From Saccharomyces uvarum (taxonomy: Eukaryota; Ascomycota; Saccharomycetes; Saccharomycetales; Saccharomycetaceae), in assembly GCA_947243795.1 (NCBI GenBank), contig OX365941.1, positions 709,077 through 773,076 of the forward strand: DNA of 64,000 nt, read 5' to 3'. The notes below the pieces were generated by a model. It was not told the origin of the DNA and ran no database searches. It saw only the letters and a program-made list of their open reading frames with translations. Shown piece by piece: positions 1 to 10,563 of this stretch. A program made the translations under genes and the position numbers. Numbering within the stretch: position 1 is the first letter of the stretch; each line of letters begins with the position of its first letter.

Positions 1-1
1 G

Positions 2-2494
2 TACCCTGACGCAGAGACCTCCAAAGAATCGGATCACAACAGTGGCTCAGACGGTCAGTCTTCACGATTTTCTAAGCTGAAAAGTATGTTTCAATCCGGT
101 AACAACAGCAAAAATGCCAGTGCCCATAACAGCAGCCAGAGCAGTCTGGAAGGTGATTCCACGTCATCTTCATCCAAACTGAAGTACGTCAAGCCCATAT
201 CTTCTCCAGTAAATGCTGCTTCGCCATCTCCGCCCCTTTCTCCCACCATCCCAGAAAAGGACATTTTACAGACACCCAGAATGGTGCATATAGACGAGCA
301 CGAGCACGAACGTGAACATTCGTGTGGTGGGTCCCCCATACTGCTGTCATCACCTTCTTTAAGCCCCACTATCGCTAGGGCCGGAACTGGTAGAAAAAGA
401 TCACCCTCCACTCCGATAATGCCCAGCCACAACTCAAAGGACAATAGCGGCAATTCTGCTGCAAGACCAAATAACCACCGACACCACTCGAGTTCTCAGG
501 GGTTTTCTTCTAATAACCCATTTAGAGAAAGAAATGGCACGGTGCGCGGGAGTAACCCATATTTTGCATACCAAGGCTTACCAACACATGCCTTGTCTTC
601 TCATGAACTGGAGGAAGGCTCCCAGTTATACCCGAATGCTGGCGCCATCCATTTTTTATCTACACCCACCTCAAAGACAAATTCTTTGACAAACGGTAGG
701 AATCTAAGTAACTTGTCATTAAACGAAATCAAGGAAAATGAAGAAATGCAACAATTCAGCAATGAAGATTCCTTTTTCCATGACATTCCCAAGGATGTGT
801 CACTGAAAGATACTTTGAATGGCTCCCCGACCAGAGACTCTTCAAAAAGCCCCGAAATTGCCCAATCATTTCCGTCAATCGTTGTGGGATACAGCAACGA
901 ATTCGACGAAGATAGCGACAACGAGGATGGCAACGAAGAGGGAGAACAAGAGATCAAAACCAAGAGTAAATCCAAACACACTTCACTTACGAAGTCAAAC
1001 GGTAAATCCGCTCACCCAAGAACAAAAGTGCCCCTAAGAAGGGCAGCATCAGAACCTAATGGTTTACCACTAGTATCGCCCGCGTCGGCACCGTCTTCTA
1101 CTTCGACAACGAAGAAGCCAGACTCGTTCAAAATAAACGATATCGGTCTTGGTGGGTCGGCGCATCCGTCAGGTTTACTTTTCCCTCAAGAACCACCTCC
1201 AAAGATTTTAGATTTACAAGAGCCGAGGAGATCGCGACGTTTAAGAACCAAATCATTCAGCAACAAGTTTCAAGACATCATGGTTGGGCCACAATCTTTC
1301 GAAAAAATCAGATTACTGGGTCAAGGTGATGTAGGTAAAGTCTTTTTAGTAAGAGAAAAAAAAACGAACAGAGTCTATGCTTTGAAGGTTTTGAGCAAAG
1401 ACGAAATGATCAAAAGAAACAAAATCAAACGTGTTCTTACAGAACAAGAAATTCTCGCTACAAGCAATCATCCGTTCATCGTCACACTATACCATTCATT
1501 TCAATCTGAAGATTACTTGTACCTTTGCATGGAATACTGCATGGGAGGGGAATTTTTTAGAGCTTTACAAACAAGAGAAACCAAATGCATCTGTGAAGAC
1601 GATGCAAAGTTTTATGCTAGTGAAGTGACAGCGGCCTTAGAATACTTGCACCTTCTGGGGTTTATATATAGAGATTTGAAACCTGAAAATATCCTACTGC
1701 ATCAGTCTGGTCACATAATGCTCTCCGACTTCGATCTATCTATTCAAGCCAAAGATTCCAAAATCCCGGTTGTGAAGGGTTCCGCACAATCAACTCTTGT
1801 TGATACCAAAATCTGTTCGGATGGCTTCAGAACCAACTCCTTCGTGGGTACTGAAGAATATATTGCCCCTGAAGTCATAAGAGGCAATGGCCACACCGCT
1901 GCAGTGGACTGGTGGACGCTAGGGATATTGGTCTATGAAATGCTTTTCGGCTTCACTCCATTTAAGGGCGATAACACAAATGAAACATTTACAAATATTT
2001 TGAAGAACGAAGTCAGTTTCCCGAATAACAACGAAATTTCAAGAACCTGTAAGGACTTAATCAAAAAACTGCTAACCAAAAACGAATCCAAAAGATTAGG
2101 TTGCAAAATGGGTGCAGCTGACGTGAAGAAACACCCTTTCTTCAAGAAAGTGCAATGGTCTCTATTGAGAAACCAAGAGCCACCCCTCATCCCAGTGCTA
2201 TCTGAAGACGGTTATGACTTTGCCAAACTGTCATCCAACAAGAAAAGACAAACCAGTCAAGATATTCACAAGCATCTCGATGAACAAGAGAAAAACATGT
2301 TTGAAGAACGTGTTGAGTACGATGACGAAGTCTCGGAGGATGACCCGTTCCACGATTTTAACTCTATGAGTTTAATGGAACAAGATAACAATTCAATGAT
2401 CTATGGTAATACCAATTCTTATGGGAAAATCGCATACACTCCAAACTCCAACAGATCAAGGAGTAACAGTCATAGAACTTTTTTCAAACGGTAA
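2..2494 (+). CDS. FPK1: Flippase-activating protein kinase Fpk1 (5' partial)
   Basis: AGC-family Ser/Thr kinase that phosphorylates and activates the plasma-membrane phospholipid flippases Dnf1/Dnf2. The frame is open from base 2 with no stop upstream, so the gene starts before the window; S. cerevisiae Fpk1 is about 893 residues and about 830 are here. The N-terminal half is a low-complexity Ser/Asn-rich region. The kinase domain begins near base 1295: glycine loop GQGDVG, lysine in YALKVL, catalytic loop YRDLKPEN (YRD in place of HRD), DFD in place of DFG in the metal loop, and EYIAPEV at the end of the activation segment. DFD is usual for this kinase group, so the domain looks active. The C-terminal tail is acidic, then basic, ending FFKR before TAA. 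The first ATG inside the window (base 86) is internal and not the real start. Confidence 0.96.
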   Translation, partial: YPDAETSKESDHNSGSDGQSSRFSKLKSMFQSGNNSKNASAHNSSQSSLEGDSTSSSSKLKYVKPISSPVNAASPSPPLSPTIPEKDILQTPRMVHIDEHEHEREHSCGGSPILLSSPSLSPTIARAGTGRKRSPSTPIMPSHNSKDNSGNSAARPNNHRHHSSSQGFSSNNPFRERNGTVRGSNPYFAYQGLPTHALSSHELEEGSQLYPNAGAIHFLSTPTSKTNSLTNGRNLSNLSLNEIKENEEMQQFSNEDSFFHDIPKDVSLKDTLNGSPTRDSSKSPEIAQSFPSIVVGYSNEFDEDSDNEDGNEEGEQEIKTKSKSKHTSLTKSNGKSAHPRTKVPLRRAASEPNGLPLVSPASAPSSTSTTKKPDSFKINDIGLGGSAHPSGLLFPQEPPPKILDLQEPRRSRRLRTKSFSNKFQDIMVGPQSFEKIRLLGQGDVGKVFLVREKKTNRVYALKVLSKDEMIKRNKIKRVLTEQEILATSNHPFIVTLYHSFQSEDYLYLCMEYCMGGEFFRALQTRETKCICEDDAKFYASEVTAALEYLHLLGFIYRDLKPENILLHQSGHIMLSDFDLSIQAKDSKIPVVKGSAQSTLVDTKICSDGFRTNSFVGTEEYIAPEVIRGNGHTAAVDWWTLGILVYEMLFGFTPFKGDNTNETFTNILKNEVSFPNNNEISRTCKDLIKKLLTKNESKRLGCKMGAADVKKHPFFKKVQWSLLRNQEPPLIPVLSEDGYDFAKLSSNKKRQTSQDIHKHLDEQEKNMFEERVEYDDEVSEDDPFHDFNSMSLMEQDNNSMIYGNTNSYGKIAYTPNSNRSRSNSHRTFFKR

Positions 2495-2902
2495 AGGGCT
2501 TTAACATATACATACCTGTTTTTTTGCTTTTCCTCTTTCCCTCTCATTTATTCATTTATCATTTGACGAACTCTATTTCTTTTAAAATCAAAATCTACGT
2601 AACGTTAGTTTTTCTGTTTCTTTTTCTTTTTCACCTTCCCTGTCAATTGGTCAGTAGTGTGTAACTTAAATATATCATATATCCGTGTTTCAATCTATCG
2701 GCACTCTGTGGAAACCTCTTATGAAGCATTGCCTATCTTTGTTTAAGTGGACTATTTTTCTTTTTCCACTTATTCTCGTATTATTTTCGTCGCGCTACTT
2801 AAGAAACAATGGAAAGGATGGCATATTCCGTGACGAGCAAATACAGAGAAGAAAGTACCAAGAGAACCAGAATAGAACCAGAGCTCAATATTTCCATGCA
2901 AT
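2495..2902. other. Intergenic FPK1-YNR048W
   Basis: 408 bases of T-rich sequence holding the FPK1 3' end and the YNR048W promoter. Short open frames here overlap the start of YNR048W in other phases and have no recognisable homology. I see no RNA gene. Confidence 0.6.
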
Positions 2903-4084
2903 ATGGGGCTGATCTCGAAATGGAGAAAGAAGAAACAGCTGTCCAGCAAGCACAAGGTTCAAAAATCAAGAAAACCCGCGAACACATCGTTTAGACAACA
3001 GCGACTTAAAGCGTGGCAGCCCATCTTGTCACCACAGAGCGTGCTGCCACTGCTTATCATAATGGCATGCGTCTTTGCACCCATTGGTATCGGGCTGGTG
3101 GTCAGCACGATAAGCGTTCAGAGGTTGGTGGTAAACTACACCGAATGTGATGCGCTAGCATCAGCCACGCATTTTGAGACGATCCCTTCTAAATACGTAA
3201 ACTATCGCTTCAGTAAGAAAGTTACTACCAAACCTCAATGGATGGTACTCACAGATGCTGAGTCGGGCAATCAAACTTGTCGAATACAGTTTGAGATTCC
3301 AAACCATATTAAGAAATCTACCTATGTTTACTATCATTTGACAAACTTTAACCAAAACCATAGAGAATATGTGGAGTCCTTTGATTTAGAGCAATTAAAG
3401 GGGAAGGCGTTGATTGGTGATGCTCTAGATCCCAATTGTGACCCTTTTAGGACCTCAGACAACAAGACGGTTTTTCCCTGCGGACTAATAGCCAATTCGA
3501 TGTTCAATGATACATTCGATGCGACGTTTACTGGTGTTAACGGTACTCCAGACTACTTACTTACCAAGGAGGGTATTGCGTGGAATACAGATCGTCACAG
3601 ATACGCAAAGACCCGCTATAATGCATCCGATATTGTACCGCCTCCAAATTGGGCCAAAAAATTCCCCGATGGTTATACGGATGAGAATATTCCCAACTTG
3701 CAAGATTGGGAGGAGTTCAAAGTATGGATGAGAACTGCTGCATTACCCAATTTTTATAAGCTGGCGATGAAGAATGAGACTAATGGAATAGGTAAGGGTG
3801 TCTACATTGCTGATATAGAATTGAACTACCCGGTAACATCTTTTTATGGAACAAAGTCCTTTGTACTAACCACTAACAGCATCATCGGTGCGGGGAACGA
3901 GGCACTAGGAGTTGTGTATTTGATTGTTGCTGGGATTGCAACTCTTTTTGCCATTCTGTTCCTGATAAAAGTTATATTTAAGCCAAGACCGATGCATGAT
4001 CATAGTTATTTAAATTTTGGTACTAACGATAGAGAATTTGAAGAAAATAGTATTACTAGTATCCCATTAAGAGAAATTCTGTGA
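2903..4084 (+). CDS. YNR048W: Cdc50/Lem3-family flippase subunit (YNR048W)
   Basis: Non-catalytic beta subunit of a P4-ATPase phospholipid flippase; the S. cerevisiae protein partners Dnf3 and is a paralogue of Cdc50 and Lem3. It has 393 residues, the same as I recall for S. cerevisiae. A basic cytoplasmic N-terminus is followed by a first membrane span (about residues 47-69, [19 protein letters not shown]), a large lumenal domain with several N-x-S/T glycosylation sites and paired cysteines, and a second span near residues 332-355. The start ATG opens MGLISKW, matching the family N-terminus. It follows FPK1 on the same strand, so a kinase that activates flippases and a flippase subunit lie side by side, but their promoters are separate. 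No defect is seen. Confidence 0.95.
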   Translation: MGLISKWRKKKQLSSKHKVQKSRKPANTSFRQQRLKAWQPILSPQSVLPLLIIMACVFAPIGIGLVVSTISVQRLVVNYTECDALASATHFETIPSKYVNYRFSKKVTTKPQWMVLTDAESGNQTCRIQFEIPNHIKKSTYVYYHLTNFNQNHREYVESFDLEQLKGKALIGDALDPNCDPFRTSDNKTVFPCGLIANSMFNDTFDATFTGVNGTPDYLLTKEGIAWNTDRHRYAKTRYNASDIVPPPNWAKKFPDGYTDENIPNLQDWEEFKVWMRTAALPNFYKLAMKNETNGIGKGVYIADIELNYPVTSFYGTKSFVLTTNSIIGAGNEALGVVYLIVAGIATLFAILFLIKVIFKPRPMHDHSYLNFGTNDREFEENSITSIPLREIL

Positions 4085-4290
4085 ACATGGAGCTGTCTAC
4101 CACTCAAGTACTGCATTTGACCGAGTGTCAAGAAAAAAGTTGTAATTATAAGTATATACAAGACAAATAACCGGATGCATGTGTATCTCCTTGTTTTCCA
4201 TTTGTGTTTTATATCAAATCTCACTTATTACATATAGATATCTATATTCATTAAATTTTCTAACCCGTTTCACTTCACAAATACTGGTGA

Positions 4291-4920
4291 TTAAAACCCA
4301 TAATCATTATTACGCCTCTTTAGTCTATCTTTCATCGCCATAACTCCACCATTTGCTTCTGGTGGCGGCGTTGGGGTGCTGGAAGTGTTAAAACTTCCCG
4401 ATGTTTTACTCCGACCCAAGCTTGCTCTAAATTCTTGACCTGCAGAAGGTTTAGAGGGTCGCGATACAGCCCTTCTCGGTGTTGAGCCAGAAGAACTTGC
4501 TGTGTTGTTATAAATGTTCTGAAAGGATTTGCTTGCAGGTGTGTATTCCGGTACGCTTCCATCCGATGCAGGAGGATCCATGGGGTTTTCCGAAGAAGCT
4601 TTCCTTCTGTTGGAGAAGGACGATGAGAAATGATGGGAGTTTTGCTTTTTCATATCGTGCTTCACTTGCGTATCCAATATCTTGCGCTCATTCGGTAATT
4701 CTTCTTTCTCCCCCAACCAGCCTGGGAACCCCTGGAAGGGATGCTGATTTTGATAGAATTTGACTAGTCCCTTGTGGACCAGGGTTGAAGTTGCTGTGTC
4801 ACCATCTTTCTCTGTTTTGATATTTAAATGTGACAATGAGGTAGATAATGATTTGGTTGATGTTTTAAACTTGTTCCAAAATCTTCCGGAGCCTTCCTGG
4901 GATTGTGCCACTTGACTCAT
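4291..4920 (-). CDS. MSO1: Sec1-binding exocytosis protein Mso1
   Basis: Small hydrophilic protein that binds the SM protein Sec1 and helps secretory vesicles dock and fuse at the bud and in prospore-membrane formation. It has 209 residues; S. cerevisiae has about 210. The N-terminus (FWNKFKTSTKSLSTSLSHL) is the amphipathic Sec1-interaction segment. The rest is Ser/Pro-rich, with ARSLGRSKTS-like basic patches and a C-terminus ending NNDYGF. No membrane segment is seen. It is convergent with YNR048W and on the same strand as LYS9. Identification rests on the N-terminal segment and synteny. Confidence 0.92.
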   Translation of the reverse strand: MSQVAQSQEGSGRFWNKFKTSTKSLSTSLSHLNIKTEKDGDTATSTLVHKGLVKFYQNQHPFQGFPGWLGEKEELPNERKILDTQVKHDMKKQNSHHFSSSFSNRRKASSENPMDPPASDGSVPEYTPASKSFQNIYNNTASSSGSTPRRAVSRPSKPSAGQEFRASLGRSKTSGSFNTSSTPTPPPEANGGVMAMKDRLKRRNNDYGF

Positions 4921-5322
4921 TATGTGTGTAGATTGTTGATTGTGCTAGTAGTTGACCTTGGTGTTCTTCTGATTAGCGTTTCAATTTTGCACCTTTCATT
5001 TATAGGATTAACCTTTAAAAGTGAAAAATTCTAAGAACCCTTTTACGAGCTCATTTGGTACGTTATTCTTCTTATAGCCCAAAATATAAGATTCCCAGCA
5101 GCCTTACTACCAGATCTAACAGTACAAGCTTCGACCCTCTTCTAAATGCAGCATATATTTTGTTGTGTTGCCCAGTCTAAAATTTACTCTTTAAATTGTA
5201 TTCTTACCTCTTTGAATTTTTTTCATTATTTAACGTTTCTCTATAAAAGTATGTAATACAAAAAAGAGACTATAAAATATCGTTAATATACGCATAGTAA
5301 AACTTTTGATAATTTTTTTTGT
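4921..5322. other. Intergenic LYS9-MSO1
   Basis: About 400 bases that hold the MSO1 promoter and the LYS9 3' end; the stretch next to LYS9 is AT-rich. No further gene is seen. Confidence 0.55.
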
Positions 5323-6663
5323 TTAAGCCACCGTTTTTTCCTTTAGATAAATACCATACTTGTCCTTTAGTTCCTTCATGATTGGGTCGTTGATCTCTGG
5401 CGAGTATGGTGCTAGTAGACCTGGACCTTTGATTGTACCATCTAGGATGAACTTAGTTGCAATGGCCACAGGATAACCCACGGTTGCGGCCATGGAACTG
5501 TAACCACCAACCTTACCGTAATCGACTAGAGTAGCTGTTCTGGTTTCGGTAGTTCCGTCAGCCCATTCAATGCCGAATTTATGCTGTAGTACGACCATGT
5601 CTCTTTCATCTTCTTCATATTGCATTAATTCTTCCAGACGTGCACAAAGAGTGTCTAGAGGGTTACCTCTTGGTGTGGTCTTAGCATCGGAGAACAAGCC
5701 TAACCAAGCAAATCCGGATAGGATTCTTGCTCTATCTTCATCATCTTTCCAGTTGGTCTTTGAGTCAATGGAGGCAACCAAATCTTCTCTAGAAGCAGAC
5801 TTGGCACCCAAATATTGTCTTAGAGCTTCGTTCCATGCAATTGGCTTACTGAAGATTTCGTTAGGATCGTCCTTCAACATACCCATGTCGACTAAAGCCT
5901 TAACGAACTCTGGGAAACCTTGGAATCTCAAGGTACCTCTGATGACAGTTTCAGCCTCAGGAATATGGTATAGCTCTTTGAAAAGTGTAGAATCTCTATT
6001 TGGGTAACAGACAAACGCATAACCAGGGTAGATGAAGTAAGGTTTAGCAGTAGCCATCAAATCTTCCGAAGAGATGGTCTCAACCTCACCGTCTTTCCAG
6101 TATTTGGCCGAGTTCCTCAAGGCTAATAGCACACCTCTAGAAGACCATGAGAATTTATATCCTAATGGGTTATCAGAGTCTTCAGGAGCTGGCAACCCAC
6201 CACAGTACGACAAGAATGACTTCAGCTTACCTCCAGCTCTGTGAACTTCATCTATAGTCTTTACCGCATACAAATGGTCGATACCTGGGTCCAACCCTAT
6301 TTCGTTCATGACTGTAATACCTGCTTTATTGATTTCTGGTTCCAATTCTTTCAATGCAGGGGAGATGTAAGACGAGGTAACAACGTCGGTCTTAGTTCTG
6401 ATGGCACTTCTTACCACATTTGGATGGAAAATGTAAGGAATCAATGAGATGACGACATCGTTGTCAGCCAAAACCTTATCTAAAGCAGCATCATCGGTAA
6501 CGTCCAAGGAAATGGCCTTGGAACCAGAGGCCTTGGCCAAAGATTGTGCGTTAGCTAGTGTCCTGCATGCGACGGTGACACTGATGTCATTGCTAGCTGC
6601 TAATGTGTCGATGACTGGTTGCGCAACAAACCCAGATCCCAGCAATAAAACGTTCTTACCCAT
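5323..6663 (-). CDS. LYS9: Saccharopine dehydrogenase (NADP+, L-glutamate-forming)
   Basis: Catalyses the seventh step of fungal alpha-aminoadipate lysine synthesis: condensation of aminoadipate semialdehyde with glutamate and reduction to saccharopine (EC 1.5.1.10), in the cytosol. The Rossmann fold opens the protein, with the glycine-rich loop LLLGSGFVA at residues 5-13. Conserved blocks include ISLIPY, NEIGLDPGIDH and SYCGGLPAPE. The start used is the ATG at 6663, giving 446 residues as in S. cerevisiae; the open frame runs four codons further to a GTG, which I do not use. Two TCCRNYGGA sites for the Lys14 activator lie about 155-225 bases upstream and are listed separately. Confidence 0.97.
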   Translation of the reverse strand: MGKNVLLLGSGFVAQPVIDTLAASNDISVTVACRTLANAQSLAKASGSKAISLDVTDDAALDKVLADNDVVISLIPYIFHPNVVRSAIRTKTDVVTSSYISPALKELEPEINKAGITVMNEIGLDPGIDHLYAVKTIDEVHRAGGKLKSFLSYCGGLPAPEDSDNPLGYKFSWSSRGVLLALRNSAKYWKDGEVETISSEDLMATAKPYFIYPGYAFVCYPNRDSTLFKELYHIPEAETVIRGTLRFQGFPEFVKALVDMGMLKDDPNEIFSKPIAWNEALRQYLGAKSASREDLVASIDSKTNWKDDEDRARILSGFAWLGLFSDAKTTPRGNPLDTLCARLEELMQYEEDERDMVVLQHKFGIEWADGTTETRTATLVDYGKVGGYSSMAATVGYPVAIATKFILDGTIKGPGLLAPYSPEINDPIMKELKDKYGIYLKEKTVA

Positions 6664-6817
6664 TCTCAAGTACACAAATTTCTAATTATACTCAATTGTC
6701 TTGACACTTATATCTAGTGCTGAAGAACACCTCCTACACAATCCTACCAAGACCCCACCGTTTATATATGATTCACCAGGTTAAATTCCATACTGTTGTA
6801 TCATCACTGTTGATAAT

Positions 6818-6826
6818 TCCGTTGGA
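6818..6826. promoter_or_regulatory. Lys14-type UAS site 1
   Basis: TCCGTTGGA fits TCCRNYGGA, the element recognised by the lysine-pathway activator Lys14. It lies about 155 bases upstream of the LYS9 ATG. Confidence 0.6.
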
Positions 6827-6878
6827 AATTTCCAAGACCCTTATTATGGCCTTTAATTTCCATCACAAAGCGAGTTTT

Positions 6879-6887
6879 TCCAGTGGA
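6879..6887. promoter_or_regulatory. Lys14-type UAS site 2
   Basis: TCCAGTGGA also fits TCCRNYGGA, about 215 bases upstream of the LYS9 ATG and about 60 bases from site 1. Confidence 0.6.
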
Positions 6888-8001
6888 ATTTCAAGTATAC
6901 ACTATGAGTAATCATTTGATCATTAACTTGGGCAGGACTAACCATCCCGGTATATACTTTGCTGTGGTGGAGTGGAAAAGAAACAACTGCTCTTACACAA
7001 TCCTCGCCCGGGGTGATCTCGTGTGCAGTTGCCCTTAACAGTCTAGCTATCTTTCCATCGTGTCTGGTGGAAAGCACTGGAATGGCGAGTCTTACAAACA
7101 GAGAGTCCCCGTTCTACGGGTGACTTAGATACAGTATGTAATCCCTTGCGTCGTTGCCTAGCAACAAAGTAGAGTAGAGTAGAGCACTTGGTGAGAGTCA
7201 ATTTGCTCATCTCTTAGTAGTCTCAGCCCTAATGAAAAAATAAAAAATAATTTCGAGCTTTTCTCCGCGACTTTTCCAAAGATCGGTATAAAAGCAGCTT
7301 GAAAATCAACATTCGTTCTTGCTGGTTTTCCTTAGTCTTCCTCTTTTCTTTTCTGGATTCATGTTCTGGATTCCTTTAAATAGTCATGGGAATTTATCTC
7401 CATGACTATGCCATTTCTAGGTAGTCTATGGTAAACAGCTCCCGTAAATTATCCACACGTTTGTTGTCTTAATCGACAGCAACACAGAGTAAGAAGAAGC
7501 AAAAGATATATTTCTTTTCTCCATCTTTTTTTTATTTTGAAGGCGTGTAACATCTTCTGCTTGTAGCATTGCTTGATTTCTTGGGCTTTGGTAGTCATAA
7601 AAATAATTCTAATTATCTTCTATTTTAATTATGTACATAAATGTCATCAGTTAACTACAAATGAGCTATCTATCAATATGCTTTTTTGTTCACTATTTTA
7701 AGCTTGTTGTTTCCCCCTTCTTTCCGGAGCACAAAAAATTGTGCCATGTATCATACATTGCGTTCGATTATTTATTTGCCTTTCTTTCGTTCTTTTTTCC
7801 TATATCTAATGGCTAATCTACACTATGTCTTCTTATTCGTCCACACACCATCCAAATACATTATTGCTAATCATACAAGTTCTTGTTGGTTTTTCTGGTT
7901 TTAATTTACAATTTTTTTGGGGTTTTCTGGTAATTGTTTTATGATTTTTTTTCTTAGAATTTTCTCTTTGTATTTTTTTCTCTGGAATTCTTGATATTAA
8001 A
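6888..8001. other. Long intergenic LYS9-BRE5 with TATA box and hairpin
   Basis: Over 1.1 kb without a credible protein gene. It holds the distal LYS9 promoter, a TATA box (GTATAAAAG near 7287), and a perfect 10-bp inverted repeat at 7380-7389 / 7400-7409 (arms ATAGTCATGG and CCATGACTAT, 10-base loop). T-rich sequence then runs to the BRE5 3' end. The plus-strand TATA faces BRE5, so an unannotated non-coding transcript or the remnant of a lost gene is possible. Confidence 0.4.
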
Positions 8002-9537
8002 TCATTCCTTCCTTTTAAGCGGTTGCTTTCTATGAGGACGTACTCCATTTGGAAACACGCCAGGTGAGTTATTGCCGGTGGGTTTCTTTACTGTTTTTCT
8101 TTCTAAACAAACTTCGATACCGTCTATCAGTTTCTTCTTCTTCTCTAGAGCATCGGTTTGACTCTTTTGAGTCTCGAAATCGACAACGGCAAAGTTATCG
8201 GCTGCCGTTATTCTCATGACTTTCCCGAACTCTTTTTCTAGAGCACTTCTCAATTTTTCCTCTCTTAAACCGCTTGTTCCCCTAATATAGATTGGATAAA
8301 ATCCGTCCTTATTAACAGTGCTGAAGACCGGTTTCTTCTTGTTCTTGCTACTACTCGTATTGTCTCTGCGGTTTCCCATTTCAAATTTTCTTTCGCTTGG
8401 TTTCTTCGTTAAAGTTTCAGGTCTGATGTATTCAACTGTACTATTATTCTTGCTGATCCTGTCGGAGTTTTCAGTCATTAACTTTGAGGCCCAGGTCATT
8501 TTTGGTGGGTTTGCAACAGGTTCTGGAGAAGGTGAGAGTGATGGAGCACCACCGTTAGATTCTCTAGTTTCGGAAGATTGGGGCTCTATTGTTTTGCCTT
8601 CGGTTTCTGATTCCTTTACAGTTTCTTGTGTCGTTATTTCTTCATTATCGACCTTACCGTTGGGAAGTGGGGATTTGCTTATAATCTCAGGGACTTCTTT
8701 AGTCTTTATTGGTAATACCTTTACTGCCTTCTTTTCAGACTTTGATGGCTTTTCATCCGGTTTAACAATTGTTTCTTGTAGTGGAAGTTCGTCCTGTTTG
8801 TCAATTCCTTTCGCCCCACATGCAACACCTTCCGTGTGGTTCTTGGGTTCTTTAGCAGCAGGTATACCTTGAGATTGATTGCGATCAACAACTGGCTTCT
8901 CTTGATTCAAGGGTTCAGGTTCTTCGATCGGTTCTTTAGGAGTTTCCTTTTTAGCCTTTGGTTTCGTTACTTCCGAAGAAATTTCCTTCTCCTTCTCTTT
9001 ATCAACCTTCAAGTCCTGCCTTATTTTTTCTTCTTCATCTGCAGTTGCAGAGCTTTCCTTTTCAGGTTGGGGCAAATAATCCTCTGTTTGAATATACGGC
9101 TTGAATGAATTGGGAATAAATCTGATAATATCGTTGGTAATATCAAAAGTAGAGCCACTACTGGATGGTAATAAGATAAATGTTTGACAAAATTTGTAAA
9201 CTGGAGTTCCCGTCCAAAACATTTCACCAGTGGCTATAATCAAGATGCTTTTGTGCAGATGTCCGGTGTACTGGAAATCGATGGTGTCCAATTTGAGTTT
9301 CAAGCTCCGAACTTTATTATCATTTCTCGAGAAAAATCTATTGATGTTTTCCCGTCCAGTAACTTTTACCGTTGGAAGAACGTCATCTTTTTCGTTCGTT
9401 GACTTAGATTGGTAATTGGTATGCGTCAGTTCGGCTGTACTAGCGTAAAAATATGCCAATTTAGATGGGTCGGTTCTCATTCTTTCATAATAGTTTTGTA
9501 AAAATGCAAAACATATGTCTTGTACCGTGGCGACCAT
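8002..9537 (-). CDS. BRE5: Ubp3 deubiquitinase cofactor Bre5
   Basis: Partner of the ubiquitin protease Ubp3; the complex deubiquitinates Sec23 and acts in ER-Golgi transport and ribophagy. It has 511 residues (about 515 in S. cerevisiae). Residues 1-140 are an NTF2-like dimerisation domain (VQDICFAFLQNYYERMRTDP) that binds Ubp3. The middle, about 150-370, is a Lys/Glu/Pro-rich low-complexity linker that differs most from S. cerevisiae. The C-terminal part has an RRM-like fold (FYPIYIRGTSGLREEKLR, then FAVVDFET). The tail is basic. The start ATG opens the conserved VQDICF block. It is G3BP-like in architecture. Confidence 0.96.
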   Translation of the reverse strand: MVATVQDICFAFLQNYYERMRTDPSKLAYFYASTAELTHTNYQSKSTNEKDDVLPTVKVTGRENINRFFSRNDNKVRSLKLKLDTIDFQYTGHLHKSILIIATGEMFWTGTPVYKFCQTFILLPSSSGSTFDITNDIIRFIPNSFKPYIQTEDYLPQPEKESSATADEEEKIRQDLKVDKEKEKEISSEVTKPKAKKETPKEPIEEPEPLNQEKPVVDRNQSQGIPAAKEPKNHTEGVACGAKGIDKQDELPLQETIVKPDEKPSKSEKKAVKVLPIKTKEVPEIISKSPLPNGKVDNEEITTQETVKESETEGKTIEPQSSETRESNGGAPSLSPSPEPVANPPKMTWASKLMTENSDRISKNNSTVEYIRPETLTKKPSERKFEMGNRRDNTSSSKNKKKPVFSTVNKDGFYPIYIRGTSGLREEKLRSALEKEFGKVMRITAADNFAVVDFETQKSQTDALEKKKKLIDGIEVCLERKTVKKPTGNNSPGVFPNGVRPHRKQPLKRKE

Positions 9538-10563
9538 TTTTCTTTATATGGTTGGTGCTTTTGTTCAGGGATATGAAATTCAAATGCAACTATTTTACGG
9601 CAAAGAAATAAAATTCAGAACACTCTTGTAAAAAAAATATGCGACGGTTTTTGTATTCTTCGTGTTCCTTTTCTCTCTTAAAAATTAAAGAAAAGAGATG
9701 TATCAGTAAGGAAAGTTATCAACAGGTTTCTGTAAAGTGATTGATTATTTGAATATTTGAAAAAGGAAGGGATTTGAACGAAGTAACAAAACAAAAATAG
9801 AAAGGTAATTAATTAAATGAGCAAAAATGAATTAAAATGTATGGAAAAAAAACACAACTTGAAGAAGCGAACAGAGAAAATATTAAAATGTGTGAGGAAG
9901 CAAACGACTGGAACAGCGTTTTGTTGTTTCTCTTTGTTTACAGCAGTCTATTACTAGCGCAAAGTAGAGAACTAAAACCGTTGGTCGTATTCTTCTTTTC
10001 TTCCAAAAAGTATCTTATATCAAGTACTTATCACTTGTAAAGTATGAGTTCCACAAATTAAACGTAAACCGTTCTTTGGAAACGATATAAATGAGAAAAA
10101 AATAAAAATTAATTTAGTTTAACGTCCGCTAGTTACGATAAAAACTTTTTGCACTGTAACAGCAGCAACAGGGACACAGGAAAAAAAAAATTGACGAAAA
10201 GGTGGTATTGCCTAATCTCGAAAAAGTGTAGTCGTTATAGAACTATCAACAAAGAAGCCTGTACTTCCTTTTATCCTCGGAATGGATGCTTTGCTTCTTG
10301 AACCATGCTATTCTTTAATTAATTGCCACCTGATGTTTTTCGCCTACATGGACGAAAAATTTCCAAAAAAAAATAAGCGGTTTTACTCATACCAAAAAGC
10401 ACGTGACAGAGGTCATAAGGGAATAACGCATTGATTTCTCGTGTTCAAGTGCTGTTTACAAGATACTAGGGCTGTGTTGTATTACCCAAGCTTCACTACC
10501 TGTTTTGTTTTGTTTTTGAAAGTTTTTTTTCCCTTAAATTGTGTATATATAGTACATAAATGA
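9538..10563. other. Intergenic POP2-BRE5
   Basis: About 1 kb holding the BRE5 promoter and POP2 3' region. It is AT-rich with several A runs. A 67-codon ATG frame at 9837-10040 has no recognisable homology and is probably chance. No RNA gene is seen. Confidence 0.5.

Noticed and set aside
8318-8872. 184-codon frame antisense to BRE5
   Set aside because: It lies wholly inside the BRE5 coding region opposite a conserved linker and looks like codon-bias shadow.
9837-10040. 67-codon ATG frame between POP2 and BRE5
   Set aside because: No homology, low complexity, no promoter evidence; likely chance.
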